Notes under the pieces: generated by a model | Told to the model about the DNA's origin: nothing | What the model saw: the letters and a program-made list of their open reading frames with translations, nothing else | The model's database searches: none | Shown here: one piece after another, positions 7,842 to 15,669 of the stretch | How the letters are laid out: the number at the start of each line of letters is the position of its first letter | Numbering within the stretch: position 1 is the stretch's first letter | Position numbers and translations under genes: made by a program | Assembly: GCF_000787835.1 (NCBI RefSeq) | Contig: NZ_BBPP01000004.1 | Span: forward strand, 293,999 to 339,021 | Direction of reading: 5' to 3' | Source: Streptacidiphilus melanogenes | GTDB taxonomy: Bacteria; Actinomycetota; Actinomycetes; Streptomycetales; Streptomycetaceae | Length of the DNA: 45,023 bases

Positions 7842-8558
7842 ATGAAGACCATTCTGATCTCCGGAGCCGCACTCACCCTCGGGGCCGTCGCCCTCGCCAC
7901 CGCCCCGGCGTTCGCCGCCACCCCCTCTCCCTCGGCGTCCGCCTCGACGGCCCCGGGATCCGGTGGGGTCATCAGCATCACCTCGGCCAAGGACGTCTCG
8001 GCTCCGATCTATGGAGGCAGCAACGTCACCATGAGCGGCACCTGCCCCGATGACGCGGTCACGCTGAACAGCATCACCTCGCAGTTCTTCGCGGGCGGCC
8101 AGGCGACGATCGGCAAGGACGACCCGCAGGCGTTCACGGGCAGTGCCACCGTGCTGCCCGACATCCCGGCCGGTTCGCACGGCGTCACGGTCAGCTGCAC
8201 CAACCAGAGCGGCCGGACCGAGTCCTTCACGGGTTCGTTCACCGTCACGCCGACCTCCACGCCGACCACGCCGGTCGCCCCCGTGACCCCGACCCACCCG
8301 ACCACGCCGACGACGCCGGTCACTCCCACGCACCCCACGACGCCGACCACGCCGACGACGCCGGTCACGCCCGCGCACCCGAGCACCTCCGGGACGACGC
8401 CCGCGCACACGATCCCCTCCGGTGCCCCTGACACCGGTGCCGCCGCGGGCACCGGAGCCAACGACTCCGTCTGGCCGATCGCACTCGCGAGCGCAGGCGT
8501 GGTCGCCGGGGCCGGGATGATCTGGTGGGGCACCCGTCGTCAGGCCCGCGGCAAGTGA
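7842..8558 (+). CDS. Exported Ig-like surface protein with Thr-Pro stalk and APDTG sorting-like tail
   Basis: The 238-residue protein has a signal peptide (about 1-26, ending PAFAA). A compact beta domain at about 40-135 holds two cysteines (C68 and C119) that likely form a disulfide. A Thr-Pro stalk at 136-190 repeats TPTTPVTPTHP. The tail is APDTG at 195-199, a hydrophobic segment (WPIALASAGVVAGAGMIWW, about 211-229) and basic TRRQARGK. This is the order of a cell-wall sorting signal, with Ala in place of Leu in LPXTG. The next gene encodes a class F sortase and overlaps by 4 bases, making this its probable substrate. Start choice: ATG 7842, directly after an in-frame GTG at 7839. Confidence 0.8.
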   Translation: MKTILISGAALTLGAVALATAPAFAATPSPSASASTAPGSGGVISITSAKDVSAPIYGGSNVTMSGTCPDDAVTLNSITSQFFAGGQATIGKDDPQAFTGSATVLPDIPAGSHGVTVSCTNQSGRTESFTGSFTVTPTSTPTTPVAPVTPTHPTTPTTPVTPTHPTTPTTPTTPVTPAHPSTSGTTPAHTIPSGAPDTGAAAGTGANDSVWPIALASAGVVAGAGMIWWGTRRQARGK

Positions 8559-9325
8559 GCGGCGACTCGTCCCGGGATCGCGGTCCCGGGAGGCCCGCTC
8601 CGGCCTCGGCCGCGGGGAGCGCCGCACGCTCCCCGGCCGGGTCCGGCCCGGCCCGGGGCGCCGGGGGGCGTCCCGGACGGCGGGGCCGCGTCGCGGCCCT
8701 CGGCCTGGCGGTCGCGGCCCTCGCCTTGGCCGCCGGGTGCGCCGGAGGGCTGACCACCGACCATCCCGTCGCCGGAGCGCCCGCGCCGGGCACGACCGGC
8801 CGGCCGGGCGGCTCCTCCGCCCCGGCGGGCTCCCCGGCAGCCGCCCCGCTGGCGGCCTCGACGCCGGAGCGCCTGGACATCCCCGCCATCGGAGTGGACA
8901 CGTCGCTGATGCGCCTCGGCCTCGCCGCGGACGGGACCGTCCAGGTCCCGCCCATCGCGGCGAACGCCCCGGCCGGCTGGTACGACGGCTCGGTCACCCC
9001 GGGCGAACGCGGGTCCTCGGTCATCCTCGGGCACGTCACCGTCGGCCGGTACGGCGACGGCGTGTTCCTGCGGCTCGGTCACCTCGCCGCCGGGGACCGC
9101 GTCGAGGTGAGCCGCGCGGACGGCACCACCGCCGACTTCACCGTCACCTCCGCGCACCGCTACACCAAGTCCTCGTTCCCCGACCAGCAGGTCTACGGCC
9201 CGAACCCGCAGCCGGTGCTGCGCCTGGTCACCTGCGCCGGGGCCCCGAACGCGGCCACCCACAGCTATCCGGACAACCTCGTCGTCACCGCCGTGCTGAC
9301 CGGCTCCACCGGTCAGGGTGGCTGA
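8555..9325 (+). CDS. Class F sortase, lipoprotein-like, with no C-terminal arginine
   Basis: The catalytic domain (about residues 103-252) shows the class F pattern: RLDIPAIGVDTSLMRLGL, the histidine at SSVILGHVT (His160) and the cysteine at LRLVTCAG (Cys227). Sortases cut a sorting signal and join the protein to a cell-surface nucleophile. The triad normally includes an Arg 8-10 residues after Cys. Here the stretch from Cys227 to the end (AGAPNAATHSYPDNLVV...) contains no arginine at all. The N-terminus is 45 residues of disordered, Arg-rich sequence, then a hydrophobic segment ending ALAAGC, a lipobox with Cys62. I chose the GTG at 8555, which overlaps the upstream TGA (GTGA) and implies translational coupling; GTG 8525 is an alternative. 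Confidence 0.85.
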   Translation: MSGDSSRDRGPGRPAPASAAGSAARSPAGSGPARGAGGRPGRRGRVAALGLAVAALALAAGCAGGLTTDHPVAGAPAPGTTGRPGGSSAPAGSPAAAPLAASTPERLDIPAIGVDTSLMRLGLAADGTVQVPPIAANAPAGWYDGSVTPGERGSSVILGHVTVGRYGDGVFLRLGHLAAGDRVEVSRADGTTADFTVTSAHRYTKSSFPDQQVYGPNPQPVLRLVTCAGAPNAATHSYPDNLVVTAVLTGSTGQGG

Positions 9326-9345
9326 CCCGCCGAAAGACCCCGCCC

Positions 9346-9768
9346 ATGCGCCACCACCGCCCGCTGCGCCCCTGCGGCACCCCCGACCCGCGTCGCCTCG
9401 CCTTCCAGGCGCGCCCCTGCCACGGCTCGCCGCGTCCCGCCTGCTGCCCGGTCCTGCACCTGGCGGGCGAGCTCGACGTCGCGGCCGCGCCGTCGCTCCT
9501 CCTCGCGGTCGCCCGCACCCTCGACCTGCCGCGCGGACGCGCGAGGCAGGGCCTGGTGCTGGACCTGAGCGCGCTCACCTTCTGCGACGCGGCCGGGCTG
9601 ACGGGCCTGCTGCGGGCCCGGCGGCTGGCCGAGGCCGCCGGTGTGCCCGTCTTCCTGGCGGCGCCGCCGCGCACGCTGTCGCGCATCCTCCTGGTGTGCG
9701 AGCTGCAGCCGTCCTTTCCGCTGCACCCCTCGACGCCGGGCCGACGCCGTCCCTGCTCCACGCGCTGA
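9346..9768 (+). CDS. STAS-domain protein lacking the phosphorylatable serine
   Basis: The protein (140 residues) has a STAS fold of the anti-sigma-factor-antagonist type: VLHLAGELDVAAAPSLLLAV at the start and GLVLDLSALTFCDAAGLTGLLRARRLAEAAG over the key loop. In SpoIIAA/RsbV proteins this loop reads D-S-S/T-G-L and a Ser is phosphorylated by the partner kinase. Here both positions are Ala (DAAGL), so switching by phosphorylation at this site seems impossible. It starts 20 bases after the sortase stop and may be in the same transcript. The Arg/Pro/Cys-rich first 30 residues are unlike the domain. Role: protein-protein regulation in the cytoplasm, partner unknown. Confidence 0.75.
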   Translation: MRHHRPLRPCGTPDPRRLAFQARPCHGSPRPACCPVLHLAGELDVAAAPSLLLAVARTLDLPRGRARQGLVLDLSALTFCDAAGLTGLLRARRLAEAAGVPVFLAAPPRTLSRILLVCELQPSFPLHPSTPGRRRPCSTR

Positions 9769-9804
9769 TCAGCCCTCCAGCACCTCGTGGAGAACGGGGA
9801 GGCA

Positions 9805-9828
9805 AAGGCCCTGGCGGACTCAGGCCTT
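9805..9828. terminator. Imperfect hairpin between convergent genes
   Basis: AAGGCC(C)TG pairs with CAGGCCTT with one bulged base around a 7-base loop. It overlaps the hydrolase stop codon at 9820-9822. It may serve as a weak bidirectional terminator between the STAS gene and the hydrolase. Confidence 0.3.
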
Positions 9829-10785
9829 GGACTCCACCCGCCCGAACGGGTGCGGGTCCGCTGACAGCGCGTCACATGCCTTCTGCCAGGCGGGGTCGGC
9901 CGGGTCGAGGGCGGTGCGCAGGTAGGCCCAGGTCAGGTGCCGGACCGCGGTGACGCGGGCGGGGTTCTCGTCCGTGGTCTCGGCCACGTCGTAGCCGGAG
10001 ACGCCGCCGAGGCCGTGACCGGCGTCGAAGAGGGTGAGCAGGGTCTTGGGGGCGGGGGACAGATGGTACGGGTCCGTGTGCCAGGACGGGCCGCGGACGG
10101 TCAGGTGCGGGGAGGGGTCGTCGTCGCCCGCGACGACGAGGGCGGGCGTGGCCATGGTGGAGAAGTCGGTGGTGGCGAAGAACGAGTAGTGCTCGACCAC
10201 GAACTCGGTGAGCGCGTCACCGCCCCGACCGGGTGCGGCGAGGAGCACGCCGGCCTTGATGCGTGGCTCGGTGAGGTCCACCTCCGCGCCGGTGCCGGGG
10301 TCGGTGAGCCGGGCCCCCAGGAGCAGGGCGGCGGTGTGGCCGCCCATCGAGTGGCCGGCCACGGCCACCTTGTCGCGGTCCAGGCGGCCGCGGAGCTGGG
10401 GGACGGCCGCCTCGATCGCGTCGAGCCCGTCGAGGACGCGGCTCATGTCCTCGGCGCGGGAGCGCCAGTAGAGCGGGGCCTCGGGGTCGTCGGGGTCCAA
10501 CTGGAGTGTGCGCGAGCTCAGATGGGTGGGCTGGATGACGGCGAAGCCGTGCGCCGCCCAGAAGTCGGCGAGCGGGGCGTAGCCGTGCAGGGACGAGAGG
10601 TGGTTGGACGGGCCGTGGCCGTGCGAGAGGAGCACGATCGGCAGATCGTCCCCGCTCGTGGGCACGGAGACGCGGACCTGCAGGTCGACGGGCCGGCCCG
10701 GGGCGGCCAGGGTCACCGGGGCGACCGACAGGACGGGGGTGGGCGTGCCGATGGCGGCGGCCGCGTAGGTCGGTGCGGTGGTCAT
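9820..10785 (-). CDS. Alpha/beta hydrolase (PAF-acetylhydrolase/chlorophyllase-like)
   Basis: The 321-residue cytoplasmic hydrolase has an oxyanion region PIVLLSHGHGPSNHLSSLHGYAPLADFWAAHGFAVIQPTH (about 49-88). The nucleophile elbow is GHSMGGH (Ser146). A probable catalytic Asp lies in ALVVAGDDDPS and His in LFDAGHGLGG. The family includes carboxyl-ester and acylhydrolases such as dienelactone hydrolase, PAF-acetylhydrolase and chlorophyllase relatives; the exact substrate is unknown. It is divergent from a TetR repressor. Its own promoter carries two matching operator palindromes, so it is very probably repressed by that TetR protein and induced by its substrate or a related lipophilic compound. 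Confidence 0.87.
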   Translation of the reverse strand: MTTAPTYAAAAIGTPTPVLSVAPVTLAAPGRPVDLQVRVSVPTSGDDLPIVLLSHGHGPSNHLSSLHGYAPLADFWAAHGFAVIQPTHLSSRTLQLDPDDPEAPLYWRSRAEDMSRVLDGLDAIEAAVPQLRGRLDRDKVAVAGHSMGGHTAALLLGARLTDPGTGAEVDLTEPRIKAGVLLAAPGRGGDALTEFVVEHYSFFATTDFSTMATPALVVAGDDDPSPHLTVRGPSWHTDPYHLSPAPKTLLTLFDAGHGLGGVSGYDVAETTDENPARVTAVRHLTWAYLRTALDPADPAWQKACDALSADPHPFGRVESKA

Positions 10786-10878
10786 CAGGAGTCTTCCCTT
10801 CCGAGAGCTCCGCCGCGGGCCCGGTCGGGCGGGGGCAGGAGCGGGGGACAGGAACGCCGCGCTCGGCTAGGCTCTAAG

Positions 10879-10893
10879 CGGAGCGCTGTTCCG
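10879..10893. promoter_or_regulatory. TetR operator, copy 1
   Basis: CGGAGCGCTGTTCCG is near-palindromic. It matches the reverse complement of the second copy (10906-10920) at 13 of 15 bases; the centres are 27 bp apart. It covers the predicted transcription start of the hydrolase gene. Confidence 0.65.
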
Positions 10894-10899
10894 AAAAAA

Positions 10900-10929
10900 A
10901 CTATACGGATCAGCGTTCCGTTTCGTCAA
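10900..10929 (-). promoter_or_regulatory. Sigma-70-type promoter for the hydrolase with operator copy 2 in its spacer
   Basis: On the minus strand TTGACG (10924-10929) and TATAGT (10900-10905) are separated by 18 bp. Operator copy 2, CGGATCAGCGTTCCG (10906-10920), fills the space next to the -10 box. A repressor bound here would block polymerase directly. Confidence 0.7.
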
Positions 10930-10974
10930 CGGTCCTCGGCGCCGCGCGCCCGGGGCGTCGGAGAGGGGAGTGCG

Positions 10975-11568
10975 GTGTCCGCAGCAGAGCAGCCCGCGTC
11001 GGTGGCGGTACGAGGCAAGCGCGCCGATGCGCTGCGCAACCAGCAGACGCTGCTGAGCGCCGCCGCCGAGGTGTTCGTCGCCTCCGGCGTCGACGCGCCG
11101 ATCCGGCAGATCGCGGCCAAGGCGGGTGTCGGCATCGGCACCATCTACCGCCACTTCCCGACCCGGGCGGACCTCGTCGTCGCCGTCTACCGCCACCAGG
11201 TCGAGGCCTGCGCCGAGGCCGGCCCCGCGCTGCTGGCCGAGGCCGGCTCCCCGCTGGCGGCGCTGGGTCGATGGGTGGACCTGTTCGTGGACTTCCTCGT
11301 GACCAAGCACGGACTCGCCAACGCGCTCCAGTCCGACAGCGGCGGCTTCGAGGCCCTGCACGCCTACTTCCTCGACCGGCTCGTCCCCGTCTGTGGCCAA
11401 CTCCTCGACGCCGCCGAGAAGGCGGGCGAGATCACGCCCGGCACCCGCCCGTACGAACTCATGCGCGGCATCGGCAACCTCTGCGTCGGCCGCGACGGCG
11501 ACCCGGACTACGACCCCCGCCGCCTGGTCGGGCTGCTCCTGCGGGGACTTCGGCAGGAGCAGCCCTGA
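10975..11568 (+). CDS. TetR-family transcriptional repressor
   Basis: The protein (197 residues) has a TetR N-terminal helix-turn-helix: RNQQTLLSAAAEVFVASGVDAPIRQIAAKAGVGIGTIYRHFPTRADLVVAVYRHQVE (about 20-76). The C-terminal ligand domain has the layout of the TetR_C family common in Streptomyces (LGRWVDLFVDFLVTKHGLANAL; LMRGIGNLCVG). The GTG at 10975 is preceded by GGGGAG at the right spacing. The divergent 189-bp region holds two operator-like palindromes, so it probably represses itself and the hydrolase. It converges on the GH5 gene with 21 bases between stop codons. Confidence 0.9.
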   Translation: MSAAEQPASVAVRGKRADALRNQQTLLSAAAEVFVASGVDAPIRQIAAKAGVGIGTIYRHFPTRADLVVAVYRHQVEACAEAGPALLAEAGSPLAALGRWVDLFVDFLVTKHGLANALQSDSGGFEALHAYFLDRLVPVCGQLLDAAEKAGEITPGTRPYELMRGIGNLCVGRDGDPDYDPRRLVGLLLRGLRQEQP

Positions 11569-11591
11569 CGGGTCAGCAGCCCTGACGGGTC
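11558..11591. repeat. Exact 17-bp tandem duplication over two gene ends
   Basis: AGCAGCCCTGACGGGTC occurs at 11558-11574 and again, without a change, at 11575-11591. The first copy holds the stop codon of the TetR gene. The second runs into the stop codon of the GH5 gene on the other strand. Confidence 0.9.
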
Positions 11592-13560
11592 AGCTGAGCG
11601 GACGGCAGAGCAGGGCGTCGGGAACGCCCCCGTCGTTCCAGTTCCAGGTGTAGGCGACGCCGGCGACGTACTCGTTGTCGGCGCACTGGCCCTTGTAGTA
11701 GCCGGGGGCCCAGTCGCTCGCGGTGGAGCCGCCGGAGGCGGGGCGGTTGTCGCCGTGGTCGAACCAGACGTCGTGGCCGGTGGTCGGCAGCGGCGCGGCC
11801 GAGGGGGCGCAGAGCAGGGCGGCCATGGCGTTGTTGTGGACGCTGTAGCCCACCGCGAAGGTGTTGTCGGGGCACTGGAGCTTGTTGTACCCCGAGGCCC
11901 AGTCGCCTTCGGTGACGTAGCGCTCGTCGGTGACCACCGTCCAGGCGCCGGAGGCTTTGGCGGGTTCGTTCGCGTCCGTGCACAGCCCGCGGCTGTCGCT
12001 GCGGCCGAGCGCGACCAGGCGTTCGGTGTCGGGGCAGTCGCCCTTGCGGTTGCCGTAGGACCAGTCGGGCTGGGCGAGCATGGTGGCCGACACGTCGTAG
12101 TCGGCGTGGTCGAGGTCGAGCATGTTCCAGTGGTTCACCGGCGCGACCTGGCCGGTGTAGCCCGGTGCGGAGACCAGCTTGTTCCAGTCGGCGGCGCGCC
12201 AGTCGCCGCCGTCCTCGATGCCCTGGCGGACGCCGCTCGCGGAGTAGGACAGCAGGGACCAGTTGTCCTGCTGGTTGCCGCTCGCGTCGGTGTAGCCGAT
12301 CAGCGGCCAGACGGCGAAGTCCGTGTCGTTCTGCTCCAGGATGTTCGTGAAGCCGTCGAACCAGGCCTGCTCCTTGGTGTCCGTCGAACCGCGCCCCGCG
12401 GCGCCGAACTCGCTGACCCACACCGGTGCGGTGAAGTGCTGGCCGGACTGGGTGACGAACAGCGCCTCGGAGTTCACGACCTGGGCGAGCTGGTCGGGCG
12501 TCATGTCCTCGTAGCGTGGGTCGCTGGTGACGCCGAGACCGCTGGTGGCACCGGAGTTGGCGGGGCCGGTGTAGGCGTAGAAGTGGGCCGAGTAGACCAG
12601 CTTGCCCGAGTCGATCAGGGTGTTGGAGAGGTTCGCGACCGGGGTCAGCATGGGACGTCCGTGCGGCAGCCCGTTGAGCGGGATGCCGTACCAGTTGATG
12701 CCCTCCATGATGACGAGCATGTCCGGATCGGCCTGGAGGATCTTGTTTCCGGCGTCCTCGAAGGCGGCGTACTCGTCGTGGTCGTCGTACCAGCCCCAGT
12801 TGGGGTCGTCGAGGGTGTCGCGGCGGACCTCGTTGCGCAGGTCCGCGCCGACCACGCGCTTGTTCGCCCGGTAGCGGTTCACCATGAACAGCCAGTCGGC
12901 CTCCCACTGGGCGGTGGTCTGGCCGCTGTTCCAGCGCTCGTTGCCGTCCAGGCCGCAGCACCAGCGGTAGCCGGTGGTGTGGTTGTTGAGGATCACCGCG
13001 AAGCCGTCGGCGGTCAGGGCCGCGACGACCGCGTCGTAGACCTGGAGCGGGGTGTCGCCGCGCAGTTGCGGGTTGGCGGCCACGGCCGCGTCCGGAACGG
13101 TGGAGGTGTCGTGGATCAGTGCGTCGGCGAACGGGAGTCGGATCGCGTTCAGGCCCAGGGAGTGGTAGTCGGCCAGGATCTGCGCGATCGGCGCCCGGTC
13201 CAGGCCCAGCGGGATGTCGTACGACACCTCGCCGTGTTCGTTGTTCGCCGGGTCCGCCGCGTCGCCGCTGCCCAGGTAGTGGCCCTGCGCACCGTCCCAG
13301 TTCCCGGCCTTGAGCTTGAACCGGTTCCCGTTCGCGTCGACGACGTACCGCCCGCGCGTGCTCAGCGGCCCCGTCCAGGACGCCGAGAGCTGCTCGCCGG
13401 TCAGCGCGACGGGCGCGGCCGTCGAGGCGGCGGCACGGGCAGCCGTGACGGAGGCCGATGCGGGTGCGGCGCCGACCAACAGGCCTGCTGTGGCCAGCGC
13501 GAGGGGCATCACCCGGGCGACCGCCCGGGTGACGGCCGACGGGCGACTGGTGGATGTCAT
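11590..13560 (-). CDS. Secreted GH5-family glycoside hydrolase with three-repeat C-terminal domain
   Basis: The 656-residue precursor has a signal peptide (about 1-37, ending ASAS). A GH5 catalytic barrel spans about 75-480. The acid/base Glu244 is in GADLRNEVR and the nucleophile Glu384 in PVWVSEFG; NNHTTGYRWCCGLDGNERW resembles the cellulase-like GH5 group. The last 160 residues hold three related units beginning WSYGNRKGDCPD (500), WASGYNKLQCPD (554) and WAPGYYKGQCAD (617). Each ends in L-C after about 20-27 residues, and I do not recognise this as a named carbohydrate-binding module. The ATG at 13560 has GGAGG upstream. It lies 183 bases after the GH30 gene on the same strand. Substrate is uncertain: beta-glucan by family, or a galactan-associated glycan by context. 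Confidence 0.87.
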   Translation of the reverse strand: MTSTSRPSAVTRAVARVMPLALATAGLLVGAAPASASVTAARAAASTAAPVALTGEQLSASWTGPLSTRGRYVVDANGNRFKLKAGNWDGAQGHYLGSGDAADPANNEHGEVSYDIPLGLDRAPIAQILADYHSLGLNAIRLPFADALIHDTSTVPDAAVAANPQLRGDTPLQVYDAVVAALTADGFAVILNNHTTGYRWCCGLDGNERWNSGQTTAQWEADWLFMVNRYRANKRVVGADLRNEVRRDTLDDPNWGWYDDHDEYAAFEDAGNKILQADPDMLVIMEGINWYGIPLNGLPHGRPMLTPVANLSNTLIDSGKLVYSAHFYAYTGPANSGATSGLGVTSDPRYEDMTPDQLAQVVNSEALFVTQSGQHFTAPVWVSEFGAAGRGSTDTKEQAWFDGFTNILEQNDTDFAVWPLIGYTDASGNQQDNWSLLSYSASGVRQGIEDGGDWRAADWNKLVSAPGYTGQVAPVNHWNMLDLDHADYDVSATMLAQPDWSYGNRKGDCPDTERLVALGRSDSRGLCTDANEPAKASGAWTVVTDERYVTEGDWASGYNKLQCPDNTFAVGYSVHNNAMAALLCAPSAAPLPTTGHDVWFDHGDNRPASGGSTASDWAPGYYKGQCADNEYVAGVAYTWNWNDGGVPDALLCRPLS

Positions 13561-13620
13561 GAAGGTGCCCTCCAAGGCTGAGGGTTGGGGAGAGGAGGGT
13601 GACAGGAGCGGTGGTGCGTG

Positions 13621-13671
13621 CCGGGGCGGGGCCCCGGTGTCGGAGGCTCCCGGACGGGCCATGTCCCCGTC
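13621..13671 (-). other. Two hairpins in the GH30-GH5 intergenic region
   Basis: CCGGGGC (13621-13627) pairs with GCCCCGG (13631-13637) around 3 bases. GACGGG (13653-13658) pairs with CCCGTC (13666-13671) around 7 bases. They lie between the GH30 stop and the GH5 start and may weaken read-through or stabilise transcript ends. There is no T-run. Confidence 0.35.
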
Positions 13672-13743
13672 AAGGAGCGGGCTTTGGGCGCGGCACGGGG
13701 TCGGCCGCATCGCTGGACGCGGTCGCGTCCGGTGCCGGGTGCG

Positions 13744-15669
13744 TCAGTCGAGCGTCCACTGCTGGTTGGCGCCGCCGTTGCAGGTCCACTCGTCGATCCG
13801 GGTGCCGTTGCCGGTGCCCTGGCTGTAGGCGTCCAGGCAGAGGCCGGAGGCCGTGTTGGTCAGGCTCCCGTCCGGGTGCGGGACCCAGCTCTGGCCGGGG
13901 CTCCCGTCGCAGCTCTCGATCTCGACCCCGGTCCCGGGCGAGGTGCCGCCCTGGGCGGCGCCGAGGCAGCTGAGGGTGCTGCCGCCGTAGACCGTCACGG
14001 CGCCGGAGGCGGTGAGGGTCCAGCGCTGGTTGCCGCCGCCGTTGCAGTCCCACAGTTCGAGCCCGGTGCCCTCGGTGGTGCTGACGTCGGGGACGTCGAG
14101 GCAGCGCCCGGACTGGGCGCCGACGAGCGCCTGGCCGGCCGGGGCGCTGCTGCCGGGCCGGCCCGCGCTGGCCAGGACGTAGGTGGTGATGCTCTGTGCG
14201 GGCAGCGTCGCGCTGAGGGTGGAGCCGGAGATGCTCGGCGCGGCGACCGGGGCGAGGTTCTCGGTGGCGCTGGTGCGGTAGCTGCCGGTCGGGGTGAGCG
14301 CGCCGCTGCCCGCGTTCAGCGAGAGGGCGGTGGCCGAGGTGTTGGTGTTGGCCGCGACGACCGTCCAGGCGTTGTTCTGCCAGAAGGCCAGCGTCTGCAC
14401 GCCGCCCGGGGATCCGGCGACGGCGTAGCGGACGGCGCCGGGGCGCACGTACCTGCTGTACTGGCCGAGCGCGTAGAACCGCTTGGTCGGGTAGACGTTC
14501 TGGTTGCCGTCGCTCGCGTAGTTCGGGTCGTAGTAGATCAACCCGTCGTTCCACCCACCGGAGTTGACCGACGTCGTGCAGGAGCTGCTGGTCACCGGGT
14601 CGCAGCCGAGCTCGGGGGAGAGGGCGGTCCACCACTGGAAGGCGCTGTCGTCCCCGTAGGCCAGGTCGTCGTAGAGCGAGTCGACCATGGTGAGCGCCCC
14701 GGTGACGGTGGGGTCGTACTGCTGCCCGTAGCCGCCGCCGCTGACCTGGCAGCAGATCTCGGTGGCCCACACCGGTTTGCCGGCGGCGGCGCCGAGGGCG
14801 CCGACCTGCTCGAGCCGGCTGCCGGAGGGGAAGTCGTACGTGTGGTGGGCGATGGCACCGACATGGCCGGGAGCTTGGGCGTCGGCGAGCCAGGTCGGGG
14901 CCTCGGAGGTGAGCTGGGTGGTGAGGCTGGACTCGTCGGCGATGACGGTGGTCGGCAGCCCGGCGCTGCTGAGGGCGGAGCCGACGGCGTCGATCACCCC
15001 GGCCCGGTCCGAGGCGGAGACCGACATGCCCTCCTGGCCGCAGGTGCCGAAGGAGTCGTCGGGCTCGTTCATGGGGCTGATCTGGCCGAAGCTCTCACCC
15101 TGCGCGGCGAAGTGGGCGGCGACGGTGGCGAGGTAGCTGCCGTAGGCGGCGTCCTTGCCGGTGCTGATGGACCCGCCGCAGTTCCGTCCGTTGGTGGTGA
15201 AGGCGGCCGGGGCGCTGTTGACGAAGCCGATCAGGTCGGGAACGCCGTCGGCGGCCGCGAGCGAGAGGAACGCCCGGCCGCCCGGGTCCTTGGTCCAGTC
15301 GTACCCGCCGCCGGAGGTGAGGAAGGTCTGCGGCGCGCGGGCGGCGTTCGTGACCCCGACGCCGCCTCCTCCGATGTTGTAGCGGTACTGGCTCAGCTGG
15401 ATGCCGGAGCTCGTGAAGAGCAGGTCGCCCACCTGCTTCTGGGCCGAACCGGAGAAGTTCGCGAGGTCGTCGGGCCACCAGGCGCCCGAAGCGCCGAAGC
15501 CGCTGATGGTCTGCGCGGCTCCGGCGATCTGCGCGGTGCTGCCGGTGGTGGCCGCGGCGGTCGCCGACGTCTGGGATGTCGGTATCAGGACGGCGCCGAC
15601 CAGGGCGCCGAGGGTGAGCGCGGTGCGGGCCGCTCCGCGCCGCCGGGCAGCGCGTATCGCAAGGAGCAT
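13744..15669 (-). CDS. Secreted GH30-family glycanase with ricin-type CBM13 (probable endo-beta-1,6-galactanase)
   Basis: This 641-residue precursor has an Arg-rich signal peptide (about 1-40). The GH30 barrel begins QTISGFGASGAWWPDDLANF and continues QYRYNIGGGG. The acid/base Glu202 is in QISPMNEPDDSFG and the nucleophile Glu304 in VWATEICCQ. A GH30 beta-side domain follows (LAFWQNNAWTVVAANTN). Residues about 510-641 form a ricin-B trefoil (CBM13) with three QxW-type ends: GNQRWTL, GQSWVPH and NQQWTLD. The GASGAWW and MNEPDDSFG-CGQEG patterns resemble the endo-beta-1,6-galactanase subfamily GH30_5, but subfamily assignment by eye is uncertain. ATG 15669 has GGAGG upstream. A LacI operator lies 121 bp before the start. 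Confidence 0.85.
   Translation of the reverse strand: MLLAIRAARRRGAARTALTLGALVGAVLIPTSQTSATAAATTGSTAQIAGAAQTISGFGASGAWWPDDLANFSGSAQKQVGDLLFTSSGIQLSQYRYNIGGGGVGVTNAARAPQTFLTSGGGYDWTKDPGGRAFLSLAAADGVPDLIGFVNSAPAAFTTNGRNCGGSISTGKDAAYGSYLATVAAHFAAQGESFGQISPMNEPDDSFGTCGQEGMSVSASDRAGVIDAVGSALSSAGLPTTVIADESSLTTQLTSEAPTWLADAQAPGHVGAIAHHTYDFPSGSRLEQVGALGAAAGKPVWATEICCQVSGGGYGQQYDPTVTGALTMVDSLYDDLAYGDDSAFQWWTALSPELGCDPVTSSSCTTSVNSGGWNDGLIYYDPNYASDGNQNVYPTKRFYALGQYSRYVRPGAVRYAVAGSPGGVQTLAFWQNNAWTVVAANTNTSATALSLNAGSGALTPTGSYRTSATENLAPVAAPSISGSTLSATLPAQSITTYVLASAGRPGSSAPAGQALVGAQSGRCLDVPDVSTTEGTGLELWDCNGGGNQRWTLTASGAVTVYGGSTLSCLGAAQGGTSPGTGVEIESCDGSPGQSWVPHPDGSLTNTASGLCLDAYSQGTGNGTRIDEWTCNGGANQQWTLD

Noticed and set aside
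11755-13581. 608-residue open frame antisense to the GH5 gene
   Set aside because: The opposite strand encodes a clear signal peptide, both GH5 catalytic residues and repeats. The antisense frame has none of these.
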